Assembly: GCA_944474755.1 (NCBI GenBank)
Contig: OX104115.1
Span: forward strand, 53,510,648 to 53,574,647
DNA length: 64,000 nucleotides
Reading direction: 5' to 3'
From: Limnoperna fortunei
Lineage: Eukaryota > Mollusca > Bivalvia > Mytilida > Modiolidae
Positions 48,441 to 60,139 of the stretch are shown in pieces; positions within the stretch are counted from its first letter, which is position 1; each line of letters starts with the position of its first letter. The notes beneath the pieces were generated by a model. That model did no database searches, was not told the origin of the DNA, and saw only the letters and a program-made list of their open reading frames with translations. The translations under genes and the position numbers were made by a program.

Positions 48441-49904
48441 TGGGCACGGGAGGGGATTTTTTTGTGACTTGCTTGCAATCACAATCAGCACTTGTTATTA
48501 TTATTATTTTCATATTTCTTATGTTTTCCTTTTTCCCCTCGCAATGTTGTCCGCTCGTTTTCTCGCTCATCTTTTAACCGATCGAAATGAAACTTTGGGA
48601 ACATAATAAGGGTGACCTGAAGTTGTGCAATCCACTTTTGAAATTTTCAAAATGGCCGCCATTTTTAAAATGGCCGCCGTTGAAAAAAATGATGGCCGTT
48701 GTCAGATCTCAGTAATTGCCAAAGCAATTTCAATGAAAATTGGTATACTGATACAGCTCCCTATCCCGAGCATTTTTGCAAAAAAAAATTTGACGCGGCC
48801 GACATTTCAAAATGGCAGCCATCCGAACACCACCCCCCTAAAACTGTAAAAATTTAAACGTCATCCGATTTAAACGAAATTTGGTATACAGGTAGCTTAT
48901 GATACCCTGAGTGTGCCACTGTTTTCAAAATTTTTGTCCGACTTCCGGTTTCAACATGGCGGTCGTTTTAAAGTTTTACAAAATGGCGGCCGTTGTCAGA
49001 TCTCAGTTATGGCCAGAGCAATTTCAATGAAAATTGGTATACTGATACAGCTAACTATCCTGAGCATTTTTGCAAAAAAAATTTTTTGTCCGACTTCCGG
49101 TTTCAAAATGGCGGCCGTTTTAAAGTTTGCTCGTTTTCTAGCTCATCTTTCAACAGATCAAAATGAAACTTGGCCAACTGAAAGCTCATGTTATGAAGTT
49201 GTGCTCTTGACTTTTAGTTCCCTCTACTCGGTCAAAAGTGCGGAACGGGAGGCGACTTCAACGTTTCGGGAAACGTAAATTTTAATTATTATTATTATTC
49301 TTCTTCTGGTTTCCCCGTAGAGATTTCCGACACTTTTCTCAGAAACCGTAAATGGGATCAATTTGAAACTTGGTAGGATGTTAGACCCTATTGGCTAGAT
49401 GTGCAATCATCTTTCGGAATTTCCAAGATGGCCGCCACTTTCAAAATGGCCGCCATTTAAGTTTTCCCGCCAAAATACAGTTCCCGGAGAACCGCCAGAT
49501 GGATTTCGATGAAACTTGGTATGTAGGTTCAGCATAGTGGTCTTGATTTATTTTTGGCAAACAATCGCGCGCGAACCGGCCGCCATTTTCAAAATGGCCG
49601 CCGAATCGCCAAAAATTCAAGTTTGTCGGATTTCAACGAAAATGGGTTTTAACAGTAAATTTGGTATGCCGAGTCCAATGGTCAACTCAGAATTTTTATA
49701 CAACGCGCCATTTTTTGTAAAATGGCCGCCAAAGTTGCCAAATGGGCAAAAATTCAACATTGTCATAATTCAACGAAAATAGGTTCTAAAAGTAAATTTG
49801 GTATGCCGAGTTCAACGGTACACTCAGATTTTTTATACGACCCGCCATTTTTTTAAAAATGGCCACCAAAGTCGCCAAATCGGCAAAAATTCAACATTGC
49901 CTAT

Positions 49905-51165
49905 AACTTGAGAACAATAGTAGATAGAGATAAACTTTCAATTGCTTAAATGTTCAGCTCATCAAGCTCTACAAAAGTCTTCATTAGGTCAAAGTTGTCA
50001 GATGGCTCCTTGTGGGAGTTATCTCCCTTGGAAGGTCAAAAATAGCGATTTTTGGTGTTTTTTGTCTATAACTTGAGAACGATAAAAGATAGAGAAAACC
50101 TTGCAATTGCTAAAATGTTTAGCTGATCAAACTCTACAAAAGTCTCTATTGGGTCAAAGTTGTCAGACCACTTCTTGTAGGAGTTACCTCTCTTGAATGG
50201 TCCAAAATAGCGATTTTTGTGGATATATTGTTATTTTGTCACCTGGAACAGGAAAACAATAGTAGATGAAAAACAATTTTAATTGGTTTGAATTGACATA
50301 TGACTTTTTGTATGAGCAAAAATGGCAAAAATTCCAGGTGAGCGATACAGGCCCCCTGGGGCCTCTTGTTTGCCTATAACTTGAGAACGATAGTAGATAG
50401 AGAAAAACTTTAAATTGCTAAAATGTTCAGATCATCAAGCTCCACAAAAGACTTTATGGTTCGAAGTTGTCATATGGCTCCTTGTAGGAGTTATCTCTCT
50501 TGAAATGTCAAAAAAGCGATTTTTGGGGGTTTTTTGCCTTTAACTTGAGAACGATAGTAGATGAAGAAAAACTTTTACTTGCTGAAATGCTCAGCTCATC
50601 AAGCTCTACAAAAGTCTCCATTGGTTTGACTTTGTCAGACTGCTTCTTGTAATAGTTATCTCTCTTGAAAAGTCAAAAATAGCGATTTTGGGTGTTTTTT
50701 GCCTGTAACTTGAGAACGATAGTAGATAGAGAAAAACTTTCAATTGCTGAAATGTTCAGCTCATCAAGCACTACAAAAGTCTTCATGGGCCGAAGTTGTC
50801 AAACAGCTCCTTGTTGTATAAGCTATTGCTCCTTGATAGCAAAAATTCCAGGTCAGCGATACAGGACCCTTAGGGCCTCTTGTTTCTTGTGTCTGTTTAA
50901 TATGAAGCATTGATGGTAGACCATTGATATGTTGTCTGCAGTTACATATTAGCATTTGTCTACATCAATTGCAATAGCATTTCAATGTTCATATGTATGC
51001 CCCTGGCGTCACGCTCCACTTACTTTATTTTTGTTATTCTCTTTTAGGCAAACGTTCATGTGGGACAGGTGAAACATGTCTGTGTCAACAGAATACCAGT
51101 AAAATTTGAAAATTTACCATTTTTTTCAATTTTATTAGAATTTGAAATCTAGGTGAATAGCAACC
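49905..51165 (+). repeat. Foreign repeat block inserted in an element
   Basis: Five diverged units of about 155-167 bp ('cttgagaacgatagtagata' start at 49913, 50067, 50375, 50538 and 50705), with an extra 'gcgatacaggccccctgggg' module near 50341 and 50860. The host element stops at 'aaattcaacattg' and resumes at 'aagtcaaatataagg' (about 51168), matching uninterrupted copies. Confidence 0.75.
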
Positions 51166-53693
51166 TGAAAAGTCAAATATAAGGTGATTCACAGGCTGCA
51201 CAGGACTATCAGTAACTTCGTTTGGGAGACTTCACGTTTCGCGAAACGTAAATTTTAATTATTAAGTCGCCGACCACGAAGTGTCGGGCGACTTATTGTT
51301 TTTACTCCGTTTCTTATTATTATTATTATTATTTTCATATTTCTTATGTTTTCCCCTCGCAATGTTGTCCGCTCGTTTTCTCGCTCATCTTTTAACCGAT
51401 CGAAATGAAACTTTGGGAACATGTTAAGGGTGACCTGAAGTTGTGCAATCCACTTTTGAAATTTTCAAAATGGCCGCCATTTTCAAAATGGCCGCCGCTG
51501 AAAAAAAATGACGGCCGTTGTCAGATCTCAGTAATTGCCAAAGCAATTTCAATGAAAATTGGTATACTGATACAGCTCCGTATCCCGAGCATTTTTGCAA
51601 AAAAAAATTTGACGCGGCCGACATTTCAAAATGGCCGCCATCCGAACACCACCCCCCTAAAACTGTAAAAATTTAAACGTCATCCGAATTAAACGAAATT
51701 TGGTATACAGGTAGCTTATGATACTCTGAGTGTGCCACTATTTAAAAAATTTTTGTCCGACTTCCGGTTTCAAAATGGCGGCCGTTTTAAAGTTTTACAA
51801 AATGGCGGCCGTTGTCAGATCTCAGTTATGGCCAGAGCAATTTCAATGAAAATTGGTATACTGATACAGCTAACTATCCTGAGCATTTTTGCCAAAAAAA
51901 TATTTTGTCCGACTTCCGGTTTCCAAATGGCGGCCGTTTTAAAGTTTGCTCGTTTTCTCGCTCATCTTTTAACCGATCGAAATGAAACTTGGCCAACTGA
52001 AAGCTCATGTTATGAAGTTGTGCTCTTGACTTTTAGTTCCCTCTACTCGGTCAAAAGTGTGGAACGGGAGGCGACTTCAACGTTTCGGGAAACGTAAATT
52101 TTAATTATTATTATTATTATTTTCATATTTCTTATGTTTTCCTTTTTCCCCTCGCAATGTTGTCCGCTCGTTTTCTCGCTCATCTTTTAACCGATCGAAA
52201 TGAAACTTTGGGAACATAATAAGGGTGACCTGAAGTTGTGCAATCCACTTTTGAAATTTTCAAAATGGCCGCCATTTTCAAAATGGCCGCCGTTGAAAAA
52301 AAAATGACGGCCGTTGTCAGATCTCAGTAATTGCCGAAGCAATTTCAATGAAAATTGGTATACTGATACAGCTCCCTATCCCGAGCATTTTTGCAAAAAA
52401 AAATTTGACGCGGCCGACATTTCAAAATGGCCGCCATCCGAACACCACCCCCCTAAAACTGTAAAAATTTAAACGTCATCCGATTTAAACGAAATTTGGT
52501 ATACAGGTAGCTTATGATACCCTTAGTGTGCCACTATTTTCAAAATTTTTGTCCGACTTCCGGTTTCAAATGGCGGCCGTTTTAAAGTTTTACAAAATGG
52601 CGGCCGTTGTCAGATCTCAGTTATGGCTAGAGCAATTTCAATGAAAATTGGTACACTGATACAGCTAACTATCCTGAGAATTTTGCAAAAAAAATTTTTT
52701 GTCCGACTTCCGGTTTCAAAATGGCGGCCGTTTTAAAGTTTGCTCGTTTTCTCGCTCATCTTTTAACCGATCGAAATGAAACTTGGCCAACTGAAAGCTC
52801 ATGTTATGAAGTTGTGCTCTTGACTTTTAGTTCCCTCTACTCGGTCAAAAGTGCGGAACGGGAGGCGACTTCAACGTTTCGGGAAACGTAAATTTTATTA
52901 TTATTATTTTCATATTTCTTATGTTTTCCTTTTTCCCCTCTCAATGGTGTCCGCTCGTTTTCTCGCTCATCTTTTAACCGATCGAAATGAAACTTTGGGA
53001 ACATAATAAGGGTGACCTGAAGTTGTGCAATCCACTTTTGAAATTTTCAAGATGGCCGCCATTTTCAAAATGTCCGCCGTTGAAAAAAAATGACGGCCGT
53101 TGTCAGATCTCAGTAATTGCCAAAGCAATTTCAATGAAAATTGGTATACTGATACAGCTCACTATCCCGAGCATTTTTGCAAAAAAAAATTTGACGCGGC
53201 CGACATTTCAAAATGGCCGCCATCCGAACACCACCACCCTAAAACTGTAAAAATTTAAACGTCATCCGATTTAAACGAAATTTGGTATACAGGTAGCTTA
53301 TGATACCCTGAGTGTGCCACTATTTTCAAAATTTTTGTCAGACTTCCGGTTTCAAATGGCGGCCGTTTTAATGTTTTACAAAATGGCGGCCGTTGTCAGA
53401 TCTCAGTTATGGCCAGAGCAATTTCAATGAAAATTGGTATACTGATACAGCTAACTATCCTGAGCATTTTTGCAAAAAAAATTTTTTGTCCGACTTCCGG
53501 TTTCAAAATGGCGGCCGTTTTAAAGTTTGCTCGTTTTCTCGCTCGTCTTTTACCCGATCGAAATGAAACTTGGCCAACTGAAAGCTCATGTTATGAAGTT
53601 GTGCTCTTGACTTTTAGTTCCCTCTACTCGGTCAAAAGTGCGGAACGGGAGGCGACTTCAACGTTTCGGGAAACGTAAATTTTTATTATTATT

Positions 53694-54740
53694 AAGTCTC
53701 CCAAACGAAGTTTGGAGACTTATTGTTTTTACTCTGTTTCTTATTATTATTATTATTATTCTTCTTCTGGTTTCCCCGTAGAGATTTCCGACACTTTTCT
53801 CAGAAACCGTAAATGGGATCAATTTGAAACTTGGTAGTATGTTAGACCCTATTGGCTAGATGTGCAATCATCTTTCGGAATTTCTAAGATGGCCGCCACT
53901 TTCAAAATGGCCGCCATTTAAGTTTTCCCGCCAAAATGCAGTTCCCGGAGAACCGCCAGATGGATTTCGATGAAACTTGGTATGTAGGTTCAGCATATTG
54001 GTCTTGATTTATTTTTGGCAAAAAATCGCGCGCGAACCGGCCGCCATTTTCAAAATGGCCGCCCAATCGCTAAAAATTCAAGTTTGTCGGATTTCAACGA
54101 AAATGGGTTTTAACAGTAAATTTGGTATGCCGAGTCCAATGGTCAACTCAGAATTTTTATACGACGCGCCATTTTTTGTAAAATGGCCGCCAAAGTTGCC
54201 AAATGGGCAAAAATTCAACATTGTCATAATTCAACGAAAATAGGTTCTAAAAGTAAATTTGGTATGCCGAGTTCAACGGTACACTCAGATTTTTTATACG
54301 ACCCGCCATTTTTTAAAAAATGGCCACCAAAGTCGCCAAATCGGCAAAAATTCAACATTGTCGGAACTCAATGAAAATTGGTTCCTAAAGTAAATTTAGT
54401 ATGTCGAGTTCAATGGTCAACTCAGAATTTTTATATGACGCGCTATTTTTTGTGAAATGGCCGCCGAAGTTGCCAAATCGGCAAAAAATCAACAACGTTG
54501 GAATTCAATGAAATTGGGTTCTTAAAGTAAATTTGTTATGGCGAGTTGAATGGTGCAATCATAATTTTCTTACACTATTTCTTCGTTTTCCCCTTCTTAT
54601 TATTATTAAGCCCTCTGAATGTTATAAACTTAATTATAACTTGAAAAAGGTAAAGTCAAATATAAGGTGATTCACAGGCTGCACAGGACTATCAGTTACT
54701 TCGTTTGGGAGACTTCACGTTTCGCGAAACGTAAATTTTA
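53694..54740 (+). mobile_element. Complete element, AAGTCTCC head subfamily
   Basis: Head at 53694-53721, complementary tail CTTCGTTTGGGAGACTT at 54699-54715, 3' hairpin ACGTTTCGCGAAACGT. Confidence 0.72.
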
Positions 54741-55350
54741 ATTATTATTATTATTTCGGTTTCTATTTCTCCTAGACATTGAAATTGTCCGACACATTTC
54801 TCTAATACGCCTTAGTAGAATCAAATAAAACTTAGCAAAGTTGTAGATCGACATATTGAGGGGTGCAGTCAATGGTCAGAATTTTGATAATGGCCGCCAT
54901 TTCAAAATGGCCGCCAGTTGACAACACCCACCCCAAAATAGCAAAAATTTTCCAGTGCTCCGATTTCAACGAAATTTGGTATGGAGGTAGTATTTGGAGT
55001 GAAAATCTACCTTTAAATTTTTTCTCGGACATCGGTTTTAAAATGGCCGCTTAAAACGAGTATAATTTTCAACGTTATCCGATCTTGATGACATTTAACG
55101 TGCTCCGATTTCAACAAAATTTGGTGTGGAGGTGGATTTAAGTGTTTCGAGTGGAAATCCAAATTCGAAATTTTTTTTTCCAACTGGCGTTTCAAGATGG
55201 CCGCCAAAAACGCGTCAAATTTTAAATTTGATCCGATTTGAATGAAATTTGATATGTAGGTACATCTTACTGTCCTGAGGGGAACGCAAAACTATCCATG
55301 GGGATTTTGGACGACTTCCGTGTTGGCATCCCAACACATTATTTTTAATT

Positions 55351-56130
55351 ATGGCTCCCAAACGAAATTTATGGCGAGACATATTGTTTTTGATCGGTTT
55401 CTTCTTAATATTATTATATTATAATTATTTTTCTTCCGCTTTCCGCCTAAATTTTGTCCGACCATTTTCTCGGAGACCGTAAATTGGATCATTATGAAAC
55501 TTCACCTAAAAATAGGTCATGACTTGAAGTGCTGCACGCCAGTTTTTAAATTTTAAAATTGGCGACCAGCTTGAAATGGCGGCCATTTTCAAAATGAAAA
55601 AAATCCTTAAAAATCCAAAAGTTAACGGATTTCGCTGAAAATTGGAATATAAGTAGGGTATGTTATACCGCACCATATGACACACATGTTGACTTTTTAT
55701 GGCGGCCATTTTGAATCCAAGATGGCCGCCAAAAATTGAAAATGCTCGTAATCGTATGAAACTTGGTTTTAAGGTAGATTGCCATGTTGCGATCAGATGT
55801 TAGTCATCAAAATTTGAATTTGAACACGGCGGCCATCTTAAAATGGTGGCCATTTTGAAAATGAAAATAAATCCTTAAATCCAAAAGTTAACGATTTCAA
55901 TGAAAATTGGAATATAAGTAGAGTATGTTATACCGCACCAATTGAGGCACTTGTTTACTTTTTATGGTGGCCATTTTGAATCCAAGATGGCCGACAAAAT
56001 TAGAAAATGCTCCGATTTGAACGAAACTTGGTTTCCTGTAGAAAAAGTTGCTAAGAATGGATGTCTGAACTCCAGTATCCACGGGGGTCGTTTGGGAGCC
56101 AGTTATGATCCATAAGATCATAATCATGTT
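55351..56130 (+). mobile_element. Complete element, ATGGCTCC head subfamily
   Basis: Head TGGCTCCCAAACG (55352-55364) and tail CGTTTGGGAGCCA (56089-56101) are exact reverse complements, including the subfamily-specific GGCTCC. Ends with the TATGATC hairpin. Confidence 0.75.
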
Positions 56131-56132
56131 TA

Positions 56133-56133
<1 letters not shown>

Positions 56134-56182
<49 letters not shown>
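56134..56182 (+). repeat. (ATT)n microsatellite
   Basis: Uninterrupted ATT run at the junction between two elements. Confidence 0.9.
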
Positions 56183-56183
<1 letters not shown>

Positions 56184-57400
56184 TCGGTTTCCACTTTTTC
56201 CAGACCGTGAACTTGTCCGCCACATTTCTCAGAGACGCCTTAATAGAATAAAATGAAACTTGGCACAGTTGTAGGACGGCATATGGAGGGATGCAGTCAA
56301 TAGTCAGAATTTCGATAATGGCCGCCATTTCAAAATGGCCGACACTTGATGACACCCACCCAAAATGAGGAAAACTTTTCCCGTAGTCCGATTTTAACGA
56401 AATTTAGTATGGAGGTAGATGTTAGTATTTCGAGTGAAATTTTTCTCCGACGTCGGGTTTCAAATTGGCCACCAAAAACGTGTATAATTTTCAACGTTAT
56501 GCGATCTCGATGACATTTAAGTGCTCCTATTGCAACAAAATTTGGTGTGGATGTGGATTTAAGTGTATCGAGTGGAAATCCAAATTCAGAATTTTTTTTG
56601 TCCACCCGGCGTTTCAAAATGGCCGTTAAAAACGTGTCAAATTTTAAACGTTGTCCGATTTGAATGAAATTTGATATGTAGGTACATCTTAATGTACTGA
56701 GTGGAACGCAAAACTATCCATGGGGATTTTGGGCGACTTTTGTGTTGGCATCCCAACACATTATTTTTAATTATTATTATTTTTACTATCATTATTTCGG
56801 TTTCCATTTTTTCTAGACCGTGAACTTGTCCGACACATTTCTCAGAGACGCCTTAATAGAATCAAATAGAACTTGGCATAATTGTAGATCGACATATGGA
56901 GGGGTGCAGTCAGTAGTCAGAATTTTGATAATGGCCGTCATTTCAAAATGGCCGCCACTTGACGACACCCACCCAAAAATGGCAAAAATTTTCCCGTGGT
57001 CCGAATTCAACGAAATTTGGTAGGGAGGTAGATGTTAGTATTTCGAATGAAACGCTACCTTTAAATTTTTTTTCCAACGTCGGGTTTCAAAATGGCCGCC
57101 AAAAACGTGTATTTTCAACGTTATGAGATCTCGATGACAATTAACGTGCTCCGATTGCTACAAAATTTGGTGTGGAGGTGGAATTAATTGTATCGAGTGG
57201 AAATCCAAATTCAGAATTTTTTTTTCCACCCGGCGTTTCAAAATGGCCGCCAAAAACGTGTCAAATTTTAAACGTGGTCCGATTTGAATGAAATTTAATA
57301 TGTAGGTACATCTTACTGTCCTGAGGGGAACGCATTACTATCCATGGGGATTTTGGGGGACTTCTGTGTTGGCATCCCAACGCATTATTTTTAATTATAT
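56183..57400 (+). mobile_element. Two elements with TGTGTTGG-type 3' hairpin
   Basis: 56183-56766 and 56767-57395 are similar to 43628-44230 and 54741-55350 and to each other ('tctcagagacgccttaatag', 'tccatggggattttgg'). They end the cluster. Confidence 0.6.
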
Positions 57401-58440
57401 TTGCTATTACATTACAATTATAATCTTCTACGGTTTGTTTTTAATGGCGTTGCACACTTGTCAAAACATTATAAATGAAATATATTGACCTTATTTTGTT
57501 CAAATTTACTTTGAAATTAATTTGTATAAATGTGTTTATTACAATTAAAAAAAATCTTGTCTGCATTTAAACTGATTTATTGACACCTCAAGATGATTAA
57601 TGCATTATAGTTGTACGTGATGTTCGAAAACACAGTAAGATTGTGTGTAAGTGTGAATCGGAAAGAGGTTTCTGATACATATATACCAGGAAGAAAATTA
57701 TCTTCAGGGTAATACGATAGTGACATTTTTAGTACAAAAATAGTCATCAGTAAGAGCTTTAAATGAATGTGGCAAAATCGCTTAAAATTTACCATTATAG
57801 AGTTTCGCAAGAAAATACTGCTTATACAATGAGTATAATTGCAGCATTAACCGGTTTAAAAATAAAGACACAGTTCTTTTTGTACTAGTAATACATGTTC
57901 GTGTCTTCTGTCTACTTTCGAGTATTGTCACTGTCATATAGTATTTATTCTCGTTCACCGATACCTTCTTACCGTTTCGTCAACACGCAAAATCGATTTG
58001 TTTATGTATATGAATTTCATGTAGGTCAGAATGAAAGAAAACTACTGTTTGTTGTTTGTCTGAGGGTTTAGGGACTGGTCAATATTTATTGGGGTGTTGG
58101 GACCGGTGCAAAATGCAATAGGACACAGTTTTTTATACTGGCGGATACATGGTACTTCGAGTTTTGTTATTTTCAGCACTGATATTGTGGGTGCGATGCA
58201 AGTGATGACACAATTTAATAATACAATAATAGCAATAATGAAGGTGAAATAACACTCACCTTCAGCAATAAACAGTAAATATATCAGCAAATAACACAAT
58301 CAAATATAGTAACAGATAACGTCAATAATAGAGGGTAAATCAAGGGACGAAACTCTACACATTACGTCACAGGTACGGGAAAATATTAAAATGTGGACTG
58401 GTTACACGGGACGGGAACATAAACAGCACAACAGTTCAAG
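57401..58440. other. Unassigned DNA between the repeat cluster and the second retroelement
   Basis: AT-rich; I see no gene. A hydrophobic minus-strand frame at 58042-58299 has no supporting features. The 3' LTR of the second retroelement should lie here or a little to the right, but I cannot identify it. Confidence 0.4.
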
Positions 58441-58471
58441 TGTACGTGAGGCTGCTGCACCATCTTCATGA

Positions 58472-58980
58472 TCACGACAGTGGATAACTACTAGCAAATT
58501 CATGCGTTTGCCCATCAGCAGCTGATGAAACAAAGGCTTCCTCCTGGCACTGTCTTATCATCATCTTACAACGATGGGGTGTGCGGCAAGGTTCACACTC
58601 ACAAACAGTGGTATAGCCGAGCCCTAACTCACCGACCGCCTTACATCGATGTTCTCCAAGCAGGGTCTGTAGTTCACGCAGACAGTCTTCTGAGAGACCT
58701 ATACTGGCAATATGGGAGTGGACTCCAAATCTCACATAGACACCAATGGCTTTACGGAGATGCTCTTTCCAGTGGGACCAGTTAGCTGGAAAGACATAGT
58801 TGGCAATTCCTTAGTAAAATCCACATCCTTTAGAGGAGAGCTTCAAACACATGTCCTGAAAGTTCCGGTATCTTAGCCTTTTCAAAACAAGGTCGAAGTA
58901 GAATTGAATGTCTACGATGAAGAATGGTTTACTGGTTAAAGTTGCGGGCCCTTCTATGGCGTCTTCCTCTTAAGTAAGGT
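58472..58980 (-). pseudogene. TatD/TATDN2-type nuclease domain in a retroelement 3' frame
   Basis: TatD-family enzymes are metal-dependent DNases. On the minus strand, a VDIQFYFDLVLKRL start, ANYVFPANWSHWKEHL, RFGVHSHIA, CKAVGELGLGYT and a Cys-rich CECEPCRTPHRC follow in the order expected for TATDN2-like proteins. An in-frame stop separates the first parts (between 58800 and 58830). The metal-binding HxH of the first motif is missing (QFY), and the Asp of the usual GLDY is Gly. It follows the integrase and a zinc-finger-like segment on the same strand, so it most likely belongs to the retroelement rather than to a host gene. Assignment is by motif order. Confidence 0.65.
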
Positions 58981-59012
58981 ACCTGAAGCTCTTGAAAAAC
59001 ATTTGCTGCCTT

Positions 59013-59545
59013 TCACTTCTCACTCTGCGTAGCAAGCTTACTGATCACATGATTAGGTGGGCGGACAGTTAGATGGAACACTCTGTCCGGGCTGTAATTT
59101 TCAATGTAAAACATGAGGATCTGCTCTTCTTCTTTTGAAAATCTACTCATTACGGGCAGGTGCAGCTCCCTACTGATGGCATGTTCAAGCAACCCATTCA
59201 GTGTACCACAACCAAACCATTTACAAAAAAGGCACCAATGGTTCAGGGCATCTTTGTCAAAGCTGATCTTACGACCTGCAAGACCTGCAATTCTGGTATG
59301 AGTATGCCCGACCACAACACTGGACTTCTGTGTGACCTGTTTCTAACATTCCCAACAAGCTGTTGTGGCGCACCAAACCATGGCACATGTTCTTTCAAGA
59401 CGTGCCTTCTGATCTTCTCTCTCGTCTCTAATCCACGTACCAAACATGTCCGAATGAGACTCTTTGGGGTAGCACTGCGTCCCTTCTTAACTGCACTCAG
59501 AACCCTAGCAGAAGAGGCACTGACTAGTATTGACCAGGCAGACAT
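59013..59545 (-). pseudogene. Zinc-finger-like N-terminal segment of the TatD frame, frameshifted
   Basis: The frame starting at 59545 has EKIRRHVLKEHVPWF, like the His part of a C2H2 finger. A shift leads to the frame 59315-59013 with HWCLFCKWFGCGTLNGLLEHA. The order finger, then LNGLLEH, then TatD suggests one ancestral protein. Function beyond that is unknown. Confidence 0.45.
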
Positions 59546-59856
59546 AATTCCATAATCCTCTACTATTCTTTGATCATGGTCGTCATCCTCACCAACTTCA
59601 TCTACCGGGACAAACTCTTAATCCACTCCATGTGAGGCTTCTGGCAACTCACTTTTCCAACAATCGCCCTCAATGGACAAAACATCTTCCTCCATAACTG
59701 CAAAAACACTCTGTAACGAGAAAATAGGGTTAACATATGTACAAGGAAATATATACAAAGCAGTTAATATATCTAGAGGGCACCTTTACAGGTCGCCCTC
59801 GCCACGTAGCTTTTGGCGGTTCATCGGACCACAAGGGCAGAGGCCCTTGTAGGTCA

Positions 59857-60139
59857 TCACACGAAGCAGTACTCTTGTCCTGTGGATAAGGACACTAAGG
59901 AGCCAGAGTTTATCTTTTTATCGTTTTCATCGGCCGGCAGTGGCATACGAACTTTGCGCGATGTCGGGGCACGAGACGCATGTCTCCGCGATCCAACGGA
60001 CTCGTCATCGTACATTTCAGCCATCTCATCAGAAAAACCGTTTTGCGACAACACGTGAGGAAGGGTCTCGACCGGGTCTTCAGACTACTCCTCACAAGAT
60101 TTATCCTCACAGTCTGGTCAAACAACTGGTTTGCACCTG
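59857..60139 (-). pseudogene. C-terminal tail of integrase polyprotein, shifted
   Basis: Hydrophilic, Arg/Ser-rich frame (DDESVGSRRHASR) directly after the integrase frame end at 60140, typical of the unconserved Pol C-terminus. Confidence 0.4.

Larger units (their letters stand above)
39349..57400. repeat. 18-kb cluster of ATGGCCGCC-box elements
   Basis: About twenty related elements of 0.6-1.1 kb sit end to end or nested. Shared plan: hairpin head, (TTA)n and often (TTC)n or (CTTT)n tract, body of alternating AAAATGGCCGCC boxes and TTTCAACGAAATTTGGTAT-like boxes, then a tail complementary to the head, a 3' hairpin (three kinds), and TTAATT. Many apparent reading frames here (for example those giving KWPPFSKWPP) are only translations of the boxes: they shift between copies and lack any protein-like conservation. 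I see no host gene in the cluster. Confidence 0.8.

Noticed and set aside
39956..53250. Many reading frames with KWPPFSKWPPLK and ISMKIGILIQLT repeats
   Set aside because: They are translations of the ATGGCCGCC and TTTCAATGAAAATTGGTAT boxes. They begin and end at different places in sister copies, shift frame freely, and also exist on the other strand.
39349..57400. Firm classification of the cluster as Helitrons or Helentrons
   Set aside because: 3' hairpins and lack of obvious TSD are suggestive, but the TC/CTRR ends are absent and no Rep-helicase is in the window.
58042..58299. Small hydrophobic membrane protein on the minus strand
   Set aside because: No supporting start context, homology or splice signals; it could be intron or UTR of the retroelement.
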